The notes under the pieces were generated by a model that was given only the letters and a program-made list of their open reading frames with translations, made no database searches and had not been told where the DNA came from. The translations under genes and the position numbers were made by a program. A stretch of 64,000 nt of DNA from Desulfolutivibrio sulfoxidireducens (lineage in GTDB: Bacteria > Desulfobacterota > Desulfovibrionia > Desulfovibrionales > Desulfovibrionaceae): NCBI RefSeq assembly GCF_013376475.1, contig NZ_CP045508.1, positions 372,001 through 436,000 on the forward strand, read 5' to 3'. How positions within the stretch are numbered: the first letter of the stretch is position 1; the number at the start of each line of letters is the position of its first letter. Shown here piece by piece: positions 36,078 to 44,027 of the stretch.

Positions 36078-36920
36078 ATGTCGATTCCTTCCACATCGGC
36101 CCGGCCGTCCCGGGCCTTTGGCCTGGTCGCCGTCCTGGTCGTGGCCCTTTGGCCGTGTGCCTCGGCCAAGGCCTATACGCTCTACGGCTTCGAGGACGAA
36201 TTCGGCATCGTGCACCTGTCCGAGACCAGGACCTCCGAACGCGACGTGCTGCTCTTCGAGGGGCCGGCCGATCCGAAACTCGGATTCGTCGAGATCAAAA
36301 GGCGCATCCGGGAAAAGGGCGGAGCCGCAAAGGCGCGCCGCCAGGACTGGATCGCCGACGCCGTCAAACCCTATGGGGCCGCCTTTCAGGGGACGGGAGG
36401 GCCGCACGCCTTCGGGCCGGTGATCACCTCCGGGCCGCTCGTGGACATGATCCGGCGCCACGGCGCGACCCACCGGGTCCCCCTGGAGCTTTTGTACGCG
36501 GTGGTGGAGCAGGAGTCGGGATTCCAGAACGCGGCCGTGTCCCCCAAGGGCGCCCAGGGTCTCATGCAGCTTATGCCCGACACCCAGGCCACGCTGGGCG
36601 TGGCCGATCCCTTTGATCCGGAAAAAAACATCGCGGCCGGGGCCAGGTTCCTGCGCATGATGCTCGACCGCTTTCGTGACACGCCCCTGGCCCTGGCGGC
36701 CTACAACGCCGGACCCGAGGTCGTGGCCCGAAGCGGCGGCGTGCCGCCCATCCCCGAGACCCTGCGCTACGTGGAGCGGGTCATGGCCAGGCAGGCCATG
36801 CTCCAGGGGGTGTTCGATCAGGGGGAAAAAAAGAACGCCAAGCCCGTTTCCCTCACGCCCCGGACTTCAGGCGGGTCGACGCCTCGCCCAGGACCTTCGT
36901 CCGGAAGCCCGCCACGTTGA
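36078..36920 (+). CDS. Exported lytic transglycosylase with N-terminal DUF4124-like domain
   Basis: A 280-aa periplasmic murein enzyme. Signal peptide SRAFGLVAVLVVALWPCASA (about 11-30), then a DUF4124-like segment (YTLYGFEDEFGIVHLSE), then the SLT domain with catalytic Glu146 in VVEQESGFQNAAVSPKGAQG followed by LMQLMPDTQATLG, and AAYNAGPEVVA. It cleaves the MurNAc-GlcNAc bond to give 1,6-anhydro ends. The Pro/Ser/Gly-rich tail overlaps the 3' end of the convergent gene by 68 bases. Confidence 0.9.
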   Translation: MSIPSTSARPSRAFGLVAVLVVALWPCASAKAYTLYGFEDEFGIVHLSETRTSERDVLLFEGPADPKLGFVEIKRRIREKGGAAKARRQDWIADAVKPYGAAFQGTGGPHAFGPVITSGPLVDMIRRHGATHRVPLELLYAVVEQESGFQNAAVSPKGAQGLMQLMPDTQATLGVADPFDPEKNIAAGARFLRMMLDRFRDTPLALAAYNAGPEVVARSGGVPPIPETLRYVERVMARQAMLQGVFDQGEKKNAKPVSLTPRTSGGSTPRPGPSSGSPPR

Positions 36921-37254
36921 CGTAGGTCATGGCCCCGACGAAACGTTCCACGGCGGCGAAATCCGGCAGAACCCGCACGTACTGGTGCTGCCCCGAGATG
37001 TGCTCGTCCTCGGGATAGTCCACAAGATAATAGACCAGGAACCGGCCCTTGCGGGTGCGGAAAAGGGCCAGGGTGACCATGTGGCACACCCCGGGATACT
37101 CCGGGGCGTCTTTTTCGTCGGCGTGGTTGTGGTACGACAGAAGCGTCCCCGTGAACACCAGGCCGCCGTCGCCCCGGGTCAGGCGGTAGCGCCGTGTTTT
37201 TCCCAGATATTTCGGGGCCAGGCATTTTTCCGTCAACGTTCGCATGAAGAGCAT
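36853..37254 (-). CDS. Hypothetical protein, 133 aa
   Basis: A soluble protein beginning MLFMRTLTEKCLAPKYLGKT with ggag eight bases upstream. It contains YHNHADEKDAPEYPGVCHMV and FLVYYLVDYPEDEHISGQHQ, suggesting a compact alpha/beta fold, but no known family comes to mind. Its 3' end overlaps the lytic transglycosylase tail on the opposite strand. Codon bias looks genuine in this frame up to the overlap. Confidence 0.65.
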   Translation of the reverse strand: MLFMRTLTEKCLAPKYLGKTRRYRLTRGDGGLVFTGTLLSYHNHADEKDAPEYPGVCHMVTLALFRTRKGRFLVYYLVDYPEDEHISGQHQYVRVLPDFAAVERFVGAMTYVNVAGFRTKVLGEASTRLKSGA

Positions 37255-37360
37255 GTCGGGCTCCGTCGTTCCAGTCCGGGCCGACGGGGAAAACCGGCCC
37301 TCGCGGTATTTTCGCGCCGCCGTTCATAGCCTCTCCTCGCCCCGGCGTCAAAAGGCGGCC

Positions 37361-37389
37361 ATGACTTTTGCGCCCGAGGCCGGTATATT
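37361..37389 (+). promoter_or_regulatory. Candidate promoter of the PLP-enzyme gene
   Basis: ATGACT, a 17-base spacer and TATATT, 34 bases upstream of the start codon in a short intergenic region. The -10 matches the consensus in five of six positions. Confidence 0.5.
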
Positions 37390-37422
37390 CGTCGCGCGAC
37401 ACAGTAATCACAAGGAGACGCC

Positions 37423-38589
37423 ATGACGATTTCTGCCATGCGGCCCGACACCCTGTGCGCCCGGGCCGGAGAACAACTCGACAGGCGGGTGGGCGGGGTG
37501 ACCACACCCATTCACACGGCCTCGGCCTACATGCGCGCCGATGTCGGCGGCCGGGAGGCCTATCGCTATCCGCGCTACGCCAACATCCCCACCCAGGTCG
37601 CCCCGGCCGAAAAGATCGCCGCCCTGGAAGGGACAAACGACGGCCTGGTGGTCTCCTCGGGCATGGCCGCCGAGGCCGTGGCCCTGCTGGCGGTCCTTCG
37701 GGCCGGGGACCACGTGGTCTTCCAGGCCGACCTCTACGGCGGCACCCATCACTTCCTGTCCGTGGAGCTGCCGCGCCAGGGCATCGCCCGCACCCTGGTG
37801 GAACACGCCGACGCCGCCTCCCTTGAGGACGCGGTGCGCGACGACACCCGGGCGGTATTCGTGGAGACGCCCTCCAATCCGCTGTTCCATGTCGTGGACC
37901 TGGCCGCCGTGGCGGATATGGCCAAACGCCGGGGCATCGTGAGCATCGCGGACAACACCTTCGCCTCGCCCATCAACCAGAACCCCCTGGCCCTGGGCTT
38001 CGATCTGGTGGTCCATAGCGGCACCAAGTATTTAAACGGCCATAGCGACTTAAACTGCGGGGCCGTGGCCGGGGACAGCGCCCTCATGGAGAAGGTCCGG
38101 GAGCGGGCCGTGGACTACGGCGTGACCTTAAACGTCTACGACTGCTTTCTGCTGGAGCGGGGCATGAAGACCCTGGCCCTGCGCATGGCCCGGCACAACG
38201 CCAACGCCATGGCCCTGGCCGAGTTTTTGGCCGGACACGACATGGTCTCCCGGGTCTTCTATCCGGGCCTGCCCGGGCATCCCGGACATGGGATCGCGGC
38301 ACGCCAGATGCGCGGCTTCGGGGGCATGCTCTCCTTCGAACTGGACTGCGAGCCGCGCCGGGCCAGGGCCTTCGTGGCCGGCCTGGGCCTTGTCCTCGAG
38401 GCCGTGAGCCTGGGCGGGGTGGAGTCGCTGATCTGCTTTCCGAGCGAGACCTCCCACGCCAAGATGTCCCCCGGGGACCGCCGCGCCCGGGGCATCTCGG
38501 ACACCCTGATCCGCTTCTCCGCGGGCATCGAGGACGTCGAGGACCTCATGGAGGATATGGAGCGGGGCTTTGCCGCCGCCAGACGCTGA
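37423..38589 (+). CDS. Cys/Met metabolism PLP-dependent enzyme (cystathionine gamma-synthase/beta-lyase family)
   Basis: A 388-aa fold-type I PLP enzyme. Seen are RYANIPTQ near the substrate-binding Tyr/Arg, SSGMAAEAVALLA, the FVETPSNPLFHVVDL acid, DNTFASP and the Schiff-base Lys202 in VVHSGTKYLNGHSD. The family performs transsulfuration or beta/gamma elimination on cystathionine, O-acyl-homoserine or methionine; which one cannot be decided here. aaggaga precedes the ATG. It heads a same-strand run with two thiol-disulfide or peroxide proteins and rubrerythrin. Confidence 0.9.
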   Translation: MTISAMRPDTLCARAGEQLDRRVGGVTTPIHTASAYMRADVGGREAYRYPRYANIPTQVAPAEKIAALEGTNDGLVVSSGMAAEAVALLAVLRAGDHVVFQADLYGGTHHFLSVELPRQGIARTLVEHADAASLEDAVRDDTRAVFVETPSNPLFHVVDLAAVADMAKRRGIVSIADNTFASPINQNPLALGFDLVVHSGTKYLNGHSDLNCGAVAGDSALMEKVRERAVDYGVTLNVYDCFLLERGMKTLALRMARHNANAMALAEFLAGHDMVSRVFYPGLPGHPGHGIAARQMRGFGGMLSFELDCEPRRARAFVAGLGLVLEAVSLGGVESLICFPSETSHAKMSPGDRRARGISDTLIRFSAGIEDVEDLMEDMERGFAAARR

Positions 38590-38697
38590 ATGGAAATCAT
38601 ACCAAAAGACAAGGGAACCCCTGGACCGCGTCGACGCCCATGCTTACCTGAAAAAACACCCGACGAACCCGCCGGGAAAACCCACAGGAGAACGCGC

Positions 38698-39285
38698 ATG
38701 CGAAAGATGGCCTGGTGTCTGGTCCTTTTGGCCGGTGTGCTGTGTCCCTGGACCGCACTGGCCGGGGAGGCGTCGGAATCCTCCGGTTCCGTGCCCCTGG
38801 CCGTCGGAGCGACGTTCCCGGACATCCCCCTGGGATCGGACCTTTCCCCGGAGCATCGGGCCTATCTGGGAATTTCCGGAAAGACCGGGCCGGTCTCGCT
38901 GGCGGACGTGACCGCCCCGGTCGTGGTGGTCGAAATCTTCAGCATGTACTGCCCCCATTGCCAAAAGGAGGCTCCAGCCCTCAACGAGCTGTTCGACCTC
39001 CTGGAAAAGGGCGGCCATGCCGGCAAGGTCACGATGCTCGGGATCGGCGCGGGCAACTCGGCCATGGAGGTGGAGATCTACCGGGCCAAGTTTTCCCCGC
39101 GTTTCCCCCTGGTCCCGGACCAGGACTTCCGCGCGCACGACGCCTGCGGCCGGGTGGGCACGCCGTTTTTCTACGTGCTTGCCAAAAAGCCGGGCGAGAC
39201 GGCATATACAGTGGCCATAAGCCGCCTTGGGCGCATGGATTCACCCGAATCCCTCGCCAGGGATATCCTGGCGGCCGCACCGTGA
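38698..39285 (+). CDS. Exported thioredoxin-fold protein (TlpA/ResA-like)
   Basis: A 195-aa protein with signal peptide MRKMAWCLVLLAGVLCPWTA (cleavage near LAG) and a thioredoxin fold whose active site is Cys85-Pro-His-Cys88 in EIFSMYCPHCQKEAP; the cis-Pro is in VGTPFFYVL. A CPHC motif is typical of oxidants like DsbA but also occurs in TlpA-like reductants. It acts in the periplasm on thiols or peroxide. The ATG used follows aggag; the upstream in-frame sequence is not conserved in character. It is 18 bases before the peroxiredoxin gene. Confidence 0.85.
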   Translation: MRKMAWCLVLLAGVLCPWTALAGEASESSGSVPLAVGATFPDIPLGSDLSPEHRAYLGISGKTGPVSLADVTAPVVVVEIFSMYCPHCQKEAPALNELFDLLEKGGHAGKVTMLGIGAGNSAMEVEIYRAKFSPRFPLVPDQDFRAHDACGRVGTPFFYVLAKKPGETAYTVAISRLGRMDSPESLARDILAAAP

Positions 39286-39303
39286 CCTTGTGAGGAAAAT
39301 CAC

Positions 39304-39975
39304 ATGAGCCATCCCGGTCACCCCGGCCGCCCCGCGCGGCCCGCGTGTCCCCTGCCCGTGGTCCGCCCGGGCCGTATGGCCTTTTTCGTCCTGGCCTCGG
39401 TTCTGGGCATCGTGCTTCTCGGCGCGGTCATGGCCGCCCGAGGCGAGCCGGCCCCGGGTTTCGCGGAGAGCATCTTCCAGTCGCCCGCCCCGCAAAAGCC
39501 CGTGGACAGCGTCCTCGCCGTGGCCCCCGGCGACCCCATGCCCGACTTCGACCTGCCGGCCATCGACGGCGGCCGGGTCCGACTGGCCGACTTCCTGGGC
39601 AAAAAAAAGCTGGTCATCTCTTTTGTCCCGGCGGCCTGGACCCCGGTGTGCTCCGGACAGTGGCCGGGCTACAACATCGCCAAGGAGATCTTCGAGGCCG
39701 AGAACGCCGAACTTATAGGCATAAGCGTGGACAACGTGCCGTCCCTGCACGCCTGGGTGACCCAGATGGGCGGCCTGTGGTTCCCGGTGGCCTCGGATTT
39801 CTGGCCCCACGGCGCCCTGGCCCGAAAACTCGGCATCCTGCGCCCCGAGGGGGTCACCGAGCGGGCCATTTTTATCGTGGACGAGAAAGGCGTCATCCGG
39901 TCCATCGCCGTCAGCGACATCAATATCCGACCCGATCTGGGCGAACTGGTGCGGGCTCTGCGAGACATCCCGTAG
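39304..39975 (+). CDS. Membrane-anchored or exported peroxiredoxin (AhpC/TSA family)
   Basis: A 223-aa protein with one N-terminal helix (about 25-45; MAFFVLASVLGIVLLGAVMA) placing the catalytic domain in the periplasm. The peroxidatic site is PxxxTxxC: Pro109, Thr113, Cys116 in FVPAAWTPVCSGQ. No resolving Cys is obvious, so it may be a one-Cys type reduced by the thioredoxin-like protein encoded 18 bases upstream. It reduces H2O2 or organic peroxides. Confidence 0.88.
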   Translation: MSHPGHPGRPARPACPLPVVRPGRMAFFVLASVLGIVLLGAVMAARGEPAPGFAESIFQSPAPQKPVDSVLAVAPGDPMPDFDLPAIDGGRVRLADFLGKKKLVISFVPAAWTPVCSGQWPGYNIAKEIFEAENAELIGISVDNVPSLHAWVTQMGGLWFPVASDFWPHGALARKLGILRPEGVTERAIFIVDEKGVIRSIAVSDINIRPDLGELVRALRDIP

Positions 39976-40086
39976 GACACCGGGGGCGGGCGTCCTGTTC
40001 GCGGACAAGGGAAAAGCGATTCTTATGAGATGGACATATACCGGCCAGGCAGTCGGCCGTCACGACAACCCGCCAAAGGAGGCTTC

Positions 40087-40662
40087 ATGAAATCCGTCAA
40101 AGGCAGCCAGACCGAAAAAAATCTGCTCACCGCGTTCTCCGGGGAATCCCAGGCCAGAAACCGCTACACCTATTTCGCCAGCGTGGCCAAGAAAGAGGGA
40201 TTCGAGCAGATTTCGTTCATCTTCACCGAGACCGCGGACCAGGAAAAGGAACATGCCAAGCGGCTGTTCAAGTTCCTGGAGGGCGGCGAACTCGAAATCA
40301 CCGCCGCCTTCCCGGCCGGGATCATCGGCTGTACCGTGGACAACCTCAAACACGCCGCCGAGGGCGAACATTACGAACAGACCGTCATGTACCCGGACTT
40401 CGCCACGGTGGCCCGTGAGGAGGGCTACGGCCTGATCGCCTCGGTCTTCGACGCCATTGCCGTGGCCGAACGCTTCCACGAACGCCGCTATGTGGAACTG
40501 GCCGGAAACATCGAGGCCGACCGGGTCTTCAAACGTCCGGAAAAGGCCGTGTGGCGATGTCGCAACTGCGGCTACCTCCACGAGGGAACCCAGGCCCCGG
40601 AAAAATGCCCGGCCTGCGACCACCCCCGGGCCTACTTCGAACTTCTGGCCACCAACTGGTAA
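40087..40662 (+). CDS. rbr: Rubrerythrin
   Basis: A 191-aa diiron/rubredoxin protein. The ferritin-like domain shows AFSGESQARNRYTYFASVA and TADQEKEHAKRLFKFLEGGE, with second-half ligands in AVAERFHERRYVELAGNIE; the C-terminal rubredoxin-type Fe(SCys)4 site is CRNCGYLHEG...CPACDHPR. It reduces peroxide with electrons from NADH-rubredoxin systems in anaerobes. aaaggagg precedes the ATG, overruling a 19-codon longer frame. It is likely regulated with the peroxiredoxin upstream, although a 111-base gap allows its own promoter. Confidence 0.96.
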   Translation: MKSVKGSQTEKNLLTAFSGESQARNRYTYFASVAKKEGFEQISFIFTETADQEKEHAKRLFKFLEGGELEITAAFPAGIIGCTVDNLKHAAEGEHYEQTVMYPDFATVAREEGYGLIASVFDAIAVAERFHERRYVELAGNIEADRVFKRPEKAVWRCRNCGYLHEGTQAPEKCPACDHPRAYFELLATNW

Positions 40663-40670
40663 GGCGACTG

Positions 40671-40735
40671 GGGAGGGGGCGTCGCCCCCTCCCCGAACCC
40701 CTCCCCCGCCCGGGGGAAATCATTCCCCCGGGCGG
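40671..40735. repeat. GC-rich double-hairpin element after rubrerythrin
   Basis: Two adjoining stems: GGGAGGGGGC/GCCCCCTCCC with a three-base loop, then CCGCCCGGGGG/CCCCCGGGCGG with loop AAATCATT. The second stem and its AAATCATT loop recur at 24135-24158 and, inverted, at 47358-47380, so this is a member of a dispersed family. It can terminate rubrerythrin transcription. Confidence 0.7.
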
Positions 40736-40782
40736 AGGAAGGGCGCGGGACGCGAAGCGCGATGAAGTTTTTGAAGAGGGGT

Positions 40783-40820
40783 CCAGGGGGGAAACTTTTT
40801 TCAAAAAGTTTCCCCCCTGG
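40783..40820. terminator. Bidirectional terminator between rubrerythrin and acyltransferase genes
   Basis: Perfect palindrome CCAGGGGGGAAACTTTTT...AAAAAGTTTCCCCCCTGG between convergent genes, with A/T-rich centre giving T-runs inside the stem on either strand. Confidence 0.65.
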
Positions 40821-40843
40821 TCGCCGAAGGCATTCCTGTCCCC

Positions 40844-42037
40844 CTACGGTCCGGTCGGGGCCGGGCCGCGGCGGAAGGGCAAAAGGGCGTTTAATTCGTC
40901 GATGTAGTCGCGTTCCAGGCGGTTGATCTCGGTCAGGTTGGACCGGAAGACGCGGTCGAAGCGGGGATCGCGGTGGCGATGCAGGCTGGTGCTGGGGATG
41001 GACACGAAGCCGCGCCGGGCCTTGTGTTCGCCGCCCATGCCCGGGTCGTAGAGCCGGATGCCCTGGGCGATGGCCCATTCGATGGGGGTGTAGTAGCACA
41101 GTTCGAAGTGCAAAAAATCCACGTGATGCGTCGCGCCCCAGTAGCGGCCGTTCAGGCGGTCGCCCTTGCGCACGAGCATGGCCATGGCCAGGGGATCGGG
41201 GTTTACGTCCTGGAAGGCGGCCACGAAGGCCAGGCGATCCCGGGGGAGCGCGGGAAGGGCCTGGAAGAATTCCGGGGTCAGGTAGTGGCAGCCGTAGTCG
41301 CCGAATTTGTCGTTGGTGGCGGCATAGAAGCGGTACATGGCCTCGAAAAGCCGGGCGGGGATGTCCGGGTTTGAGAAAAGGCGGACCCGGATGCCGCGTT
41401 CGCGCAGGGATCGGCGTTCGCGCAGGATGTTTTTGCGGCCCTGGCTGCCGAAGCGGGCCAGATAGTCGGCAAAGGACCGGTAGCCCGGGTTCTCCCAGAT
41501 ATAACCCTGGTGCAACCAGGAGCTCATGCCCATGTCGCGCATGAGCGCGGCGAAACGCGGGTCGGCGAAGAGAAAGGAGACGCCCGAGAGGCCGTTGACG
41601 GCGCACAGCCGGTCCAGGGCCTCCATGATCACCAGACATATCCTGCGCTCGTCCATGTCCGGGGCGATGAGGAAGCGGTATCCCGTGGCCGGGGTGAACG
41701 GCGAGGCCCCCAGGAGTTTGGGATAGTACGGCACGGCCATGCGCCTGGCCACCTCGGCCCACAGGTGGTCGAAGACGAACTCCCCTTCGCCGTGGCCTTT
41801 GACGTACAGGGGGGCCGCGGCCACCAGCCGCTCCCCGTCCCGGACCTGGACGTGCACCGGGAACCAGCCCGTGCGCATGGACACGCTGCCCGAGGTCTCA
41901 AGCAGGTTGAGCCAGTCCCATTCGAGAAACGGGGTGGCCGCCGGCTTGGCCAGGGCGTTCCACTGGTCCCGGTCGATCTCGGCCATGGCCTTGCGGAAGG
42001 AGACGGCGTAGGTGGAGCGGCCTTCGGGGGTGCTCAT
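40844..42037 (-). CDS. GNAT-type acyltransferase (peptidogalycan biosynthesis/DUF482 family)
   Basis: A 397-aa protein with two GNAT-like halves. Family features: ATPFLEWDWLNLLETSGSVS near the N-terminus, PLYVKGHGEGEFVFDHLWAE, SVSFLFAD-type segment, KNILRERRSLRERGI and HHVDFLHFELCYYTPIEWAI followed by YDPGMGGEHKARRGF. The family resembles FemX-like transferases and is annotated for peptidogalycan or related acyl transfer. It overlaps the upstream methyltransferase stop by four bases, so they are translationally coupled. Confidence 0.85.
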   Translation of the reverse strand: MSTPEGRSTYAVSFRKAMAEIDRDQWNALAKPAATPFLEWDWLNLLETSGSVSMRTGWFPVHVQVRDGERLVAAAPLYVKGHGEGEFVFDHLWAEVARRMAVPYYPKLLGASPFTPATGYRFLIAPDMDERRICLVIMEALDRLCAVNGLSGVSFLFADPRFAALMRDMGMSSWLHQGYIWENPGYRSFADYLARFGSQGRKNILRERRSLRERGIRVRLFSNPDIPARLFEAMYRFYAATNDKFGDYGCHYLTPEFFQALPALPRDRLAFVAAFQDVNPDPLAMAMLVRKGDRLNGRYWGATHHVDFLHFELCYYTPIEWAIAQGIRLYDPGMGGEHKARRGFVSIPSTSLHRHRDPRFDRVFRSNLTEINRLERDYIDELNALLPFRRGPAPTGP

Positions 42038-42756
42038 GGCGCAAGGGGCCTTGGCGGGAACCCGGAACGGGGTGGGTGTCCGGATGGCGCGGCCTGGGCG
42101 ATGGGGGCGGGTTTGAGGAAGATCGTGGTGCGCCACACGCCGTTTTCGAAGTCAAGGCGTTTCCAGGCGGCGACGGCCTGAAAGATGGGGGCGTATTTTT
42201 CCCATTCGCTGTTGTCCAGGATGAGCCAGCCGCCGGGCCTGATCTTGGCCAGGGCGTTTAGGGCGCATTCCACCCTGGCCCGGCCGTCCACCAGCACGAA
42301 GTCGAAGTGTTCGTCGGGGTAGGAAAGGATGTGGTCGAAATAGGCGGCGAACTCGGGCCGGCGCGGCGTGACGCCCAGGGATTCCCAGATGTCCGGCCGG
42401 GGGATGCGGCCTGTGGCCGTGGCCCCGGGGGGGAGAAAGGCCAGGGTGACGTTTTTTGCCTTGAAACGGTGCAGGAGGGCCGCCACCTTTCGCCGCCATT
42501 TGGCGTCATGTTCCACGGTCACCAGGGAGGCCACGCGCCGGGAGAAAAATGCCGTGCTGCGGCCGCCCCCGAACTCGAGGCCGCGCATGTCCGGATGCAG
42601 GCGGGAGCGCAGAAAGCGGACCGCCCCGGCATTGATCCACGGATAGGCCGGGTCAAGAAAAAGGCGGGCCCGGGTGGGCAGGTAGAGCACGGCCCGGACC
42701 AGCCGGCGCAGGCGCTGGTCGGGAGAGGTGGCGCGGGGGATGTAGCGGATGAGCAT
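42034..42756 (-). CDS. Class I SAM-dependent methyltransferase
   Basis: A 240-aa protein with a Rossmann methyltransferase core: motif I GLEFGGGRSTAFFS, VTVEHDAKW (SAM ribose acid), DFVLVDGRARVECALNALA and GGWLILDNSEWEKYAP. The type resembles small methyltransferases acting on sugars or small metabolites. The substrate is unknown. It is coupled to the downstream GNAT-like acyltransferase through an ATGA overlap, so the two probably modify the same product. Confidence 0.82.
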   Translation of the reverse strand: MLIRYIPRATSPDQRLRRLVRAVLYLPTRARLFLDPAYPWINAGAVRFLRSRLHPDMRGLEFGGGRSTAFFSRRVASLVTVEHDAKWRRKVAALLHRFKAKNVTLAFLPPGATATGRIPRPDIWESLGVTPRRPEFAAYFDHILSYPDEHFDFVLVDGRARVECALNALAKIRPGGWLILDNSEWEKYAPIFQAVAAWKRLDFENGVWRTTIFLKPAPIAQAAPSGHPPRSGFPPRPLAP

Positions 42757-42842
42757 GGGGCATCTTCCCTGGCGAGGCTTGCCCCGCCGCCCGATCGGAC
42801 GACGGCATCCTGGTTTGCCAAGGCCGTGGGCCGGTTTTCCGC

Positions 42843-43196
42843 TCAGGAGGGCTTGGCGTCCGAAAGCGCGGCCAGGGCCTCGTCCACGCCGCCGAACAGG
42901 GTGAACACCTTGCGCAGGTCGGTGATTTTGAGGATCTTTTCCAGGTGTTCGCCAATGTCGCACAGGGCCATGGCCCCTTTTTCCTTCATCAGCCGGTTGC
43001 GCAGGGTGATGAGCGTCCCGATGCCGCAACTGTCGAGAAACGTCACGCCGGCGAAGCTGATGACCAGCTTCCCGCCTCCGGAATCCAGGGCCGGGGTGAT
43101 GTGCCGCAGGGCGTCGTTGCACACGGTGTAGTCGAATTTTTCCGGAAGCTGGCCGACCAGGAGCACGCCGTTTTTTTCGGTGATGGAGAGTTTCAT
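42843..43196 (-). CDS. STAS-domain anti-sigma factor antagonist
   Basis: A 117-aa STAS protein (SpoIIAA/RsbV-like). The phosphorylation site is Ser56 in FAGVTFLDSCGIGTLITL, with the following residues matching active antagonists. It should bind an anti-sigma/HPK-like kinase when unphosphorylated. No partner kinase or sigma factor is adjacent. The start ATG gives MKLSITEKNG; an upstream in-frame extension is rejected. A promoter-like site lies about 45 bases before it. Confidence 0.88.
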   Translation of the reverse strand: MKLSITEKNGVLLVGQLPEKFDYTVCNDALRHITPALDSGGGKLVISFAGVTFLDSCGIGTLITLRNRLMKEKGAMALCDIGEHLEKILKITDLRKVFTLFGGVDEALAALSDAKPS

Positions 43197-43240
43197 GTCA
43201 GGTACGGACTCGCTTGTGGGTGTTGGATACGTCAGCATGC

Positions 43241-43269
43241 GAAATAGCACGCCCTATCTTTACAGGCAA
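43241..43269 (-). promoter_or_regulatory. Candidate sigma-70 promoter of the STAS gene
   Basis: Minus strand TTGCCT, 17 bases, TATTTC, placed 45-73 bases before the start codon in the divergent region. Confidence 0.45.
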
Positions 43270-43471
43270 GCCGGCGCCGGCCCCGGCGCCCGCCCCGGCC
43301 GGCATCCTTCCCGGGAGCGCGGGCGCGCTTGCGCCTTGATTCCCCGGCCCCGGACGGATACTGTCCAACAGATGGCGGAGCCCGCGACGCGGCGGGCATG
43401 AAACGGACATGGCGGCCGGTATCTCTCTGTGCCGGGCCTGTGCGCGAAGCGTCCTCGAAAGGGAGCCAGAC

Positions 43472-43930
43472 ATGAAAGCGGCACACATGGCGGACCTCTT
43501 CGACATGACCAGGTGGGGGGAGGAATTCTCCCGTGACGAGGTGGAGATCATCGCCGCCCATTTGAGCCTCGTGAACTTTGCCGACGGGGAATGCATCTTT
43601 CGCGAGGGTGACCGGGAGGATTTCATGGCCTTTATCGTCTCCGGCCAGGTGGACATCGCCAAGGAGAGCGGGGACGACATGGAGGCGGCCATCGTTACCC
43701 TGCACCCCCGGACGCATCTGGGGGAAATGGCCTTCGTGGATGGGGAACCTCGTTCGGCCACGGCCAGGGCCAGGGGCGACGTGACCCTGCTGGTCCTTAC
43801 CAAGGCGCATTTTCAGTCCATTCTTGCGGAAAATCCGGATATCGGGGTGAAGATGCTCATGAAGATCGCCAAACTTTTGAGCCGCAGACTGCGCCAGACC
43901 ACGGGGAAGCTGGTGACCGGGGAGGCGTGA
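43472..43930 (+). CDS. Cyclic-nucleotide-binding domain protein (no output domain)
   Basis: A 152-aa single CNMP-binding beta-roll: FADGECIFREGDREDFMAFI, then the phosphate-binding cassette LGEMAFVDGEPRSATARA with the conserved Glu and Arg. No HTH follows, so it is not a Crp-type regulator; such stand-alone domains act by protein contact. agggag lies before the ATG, which is preferred to an earlier in-frame ATG lacking a site. It is followed by a diguanylate cyclase about 100 bases on. Confidence 0.88.
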   Translation: MKAAHMADLFDMTRWGEEFSRDEVEIIAAHLSLVNFADGECIFREGDREDFMAFIVSGQVDIAKESGDDMEAAIVTLHPRTHLGEMAFVDGEPRSATARARGDVTLLVLTKAHFQSILAENPDIGVKMLMKIAKLLSRRLRQTTGKLVTGEA

Positions 43931-44027
43931 GGCGTCCCGGACCCGGACGTGATCGCGTCTGGCGCGTCCAAAGGGGCGCCGCGTCATTCCCCCCGGCGAA
44001 AAGATCCTCGGAAAAGAGAGCAAGCGG

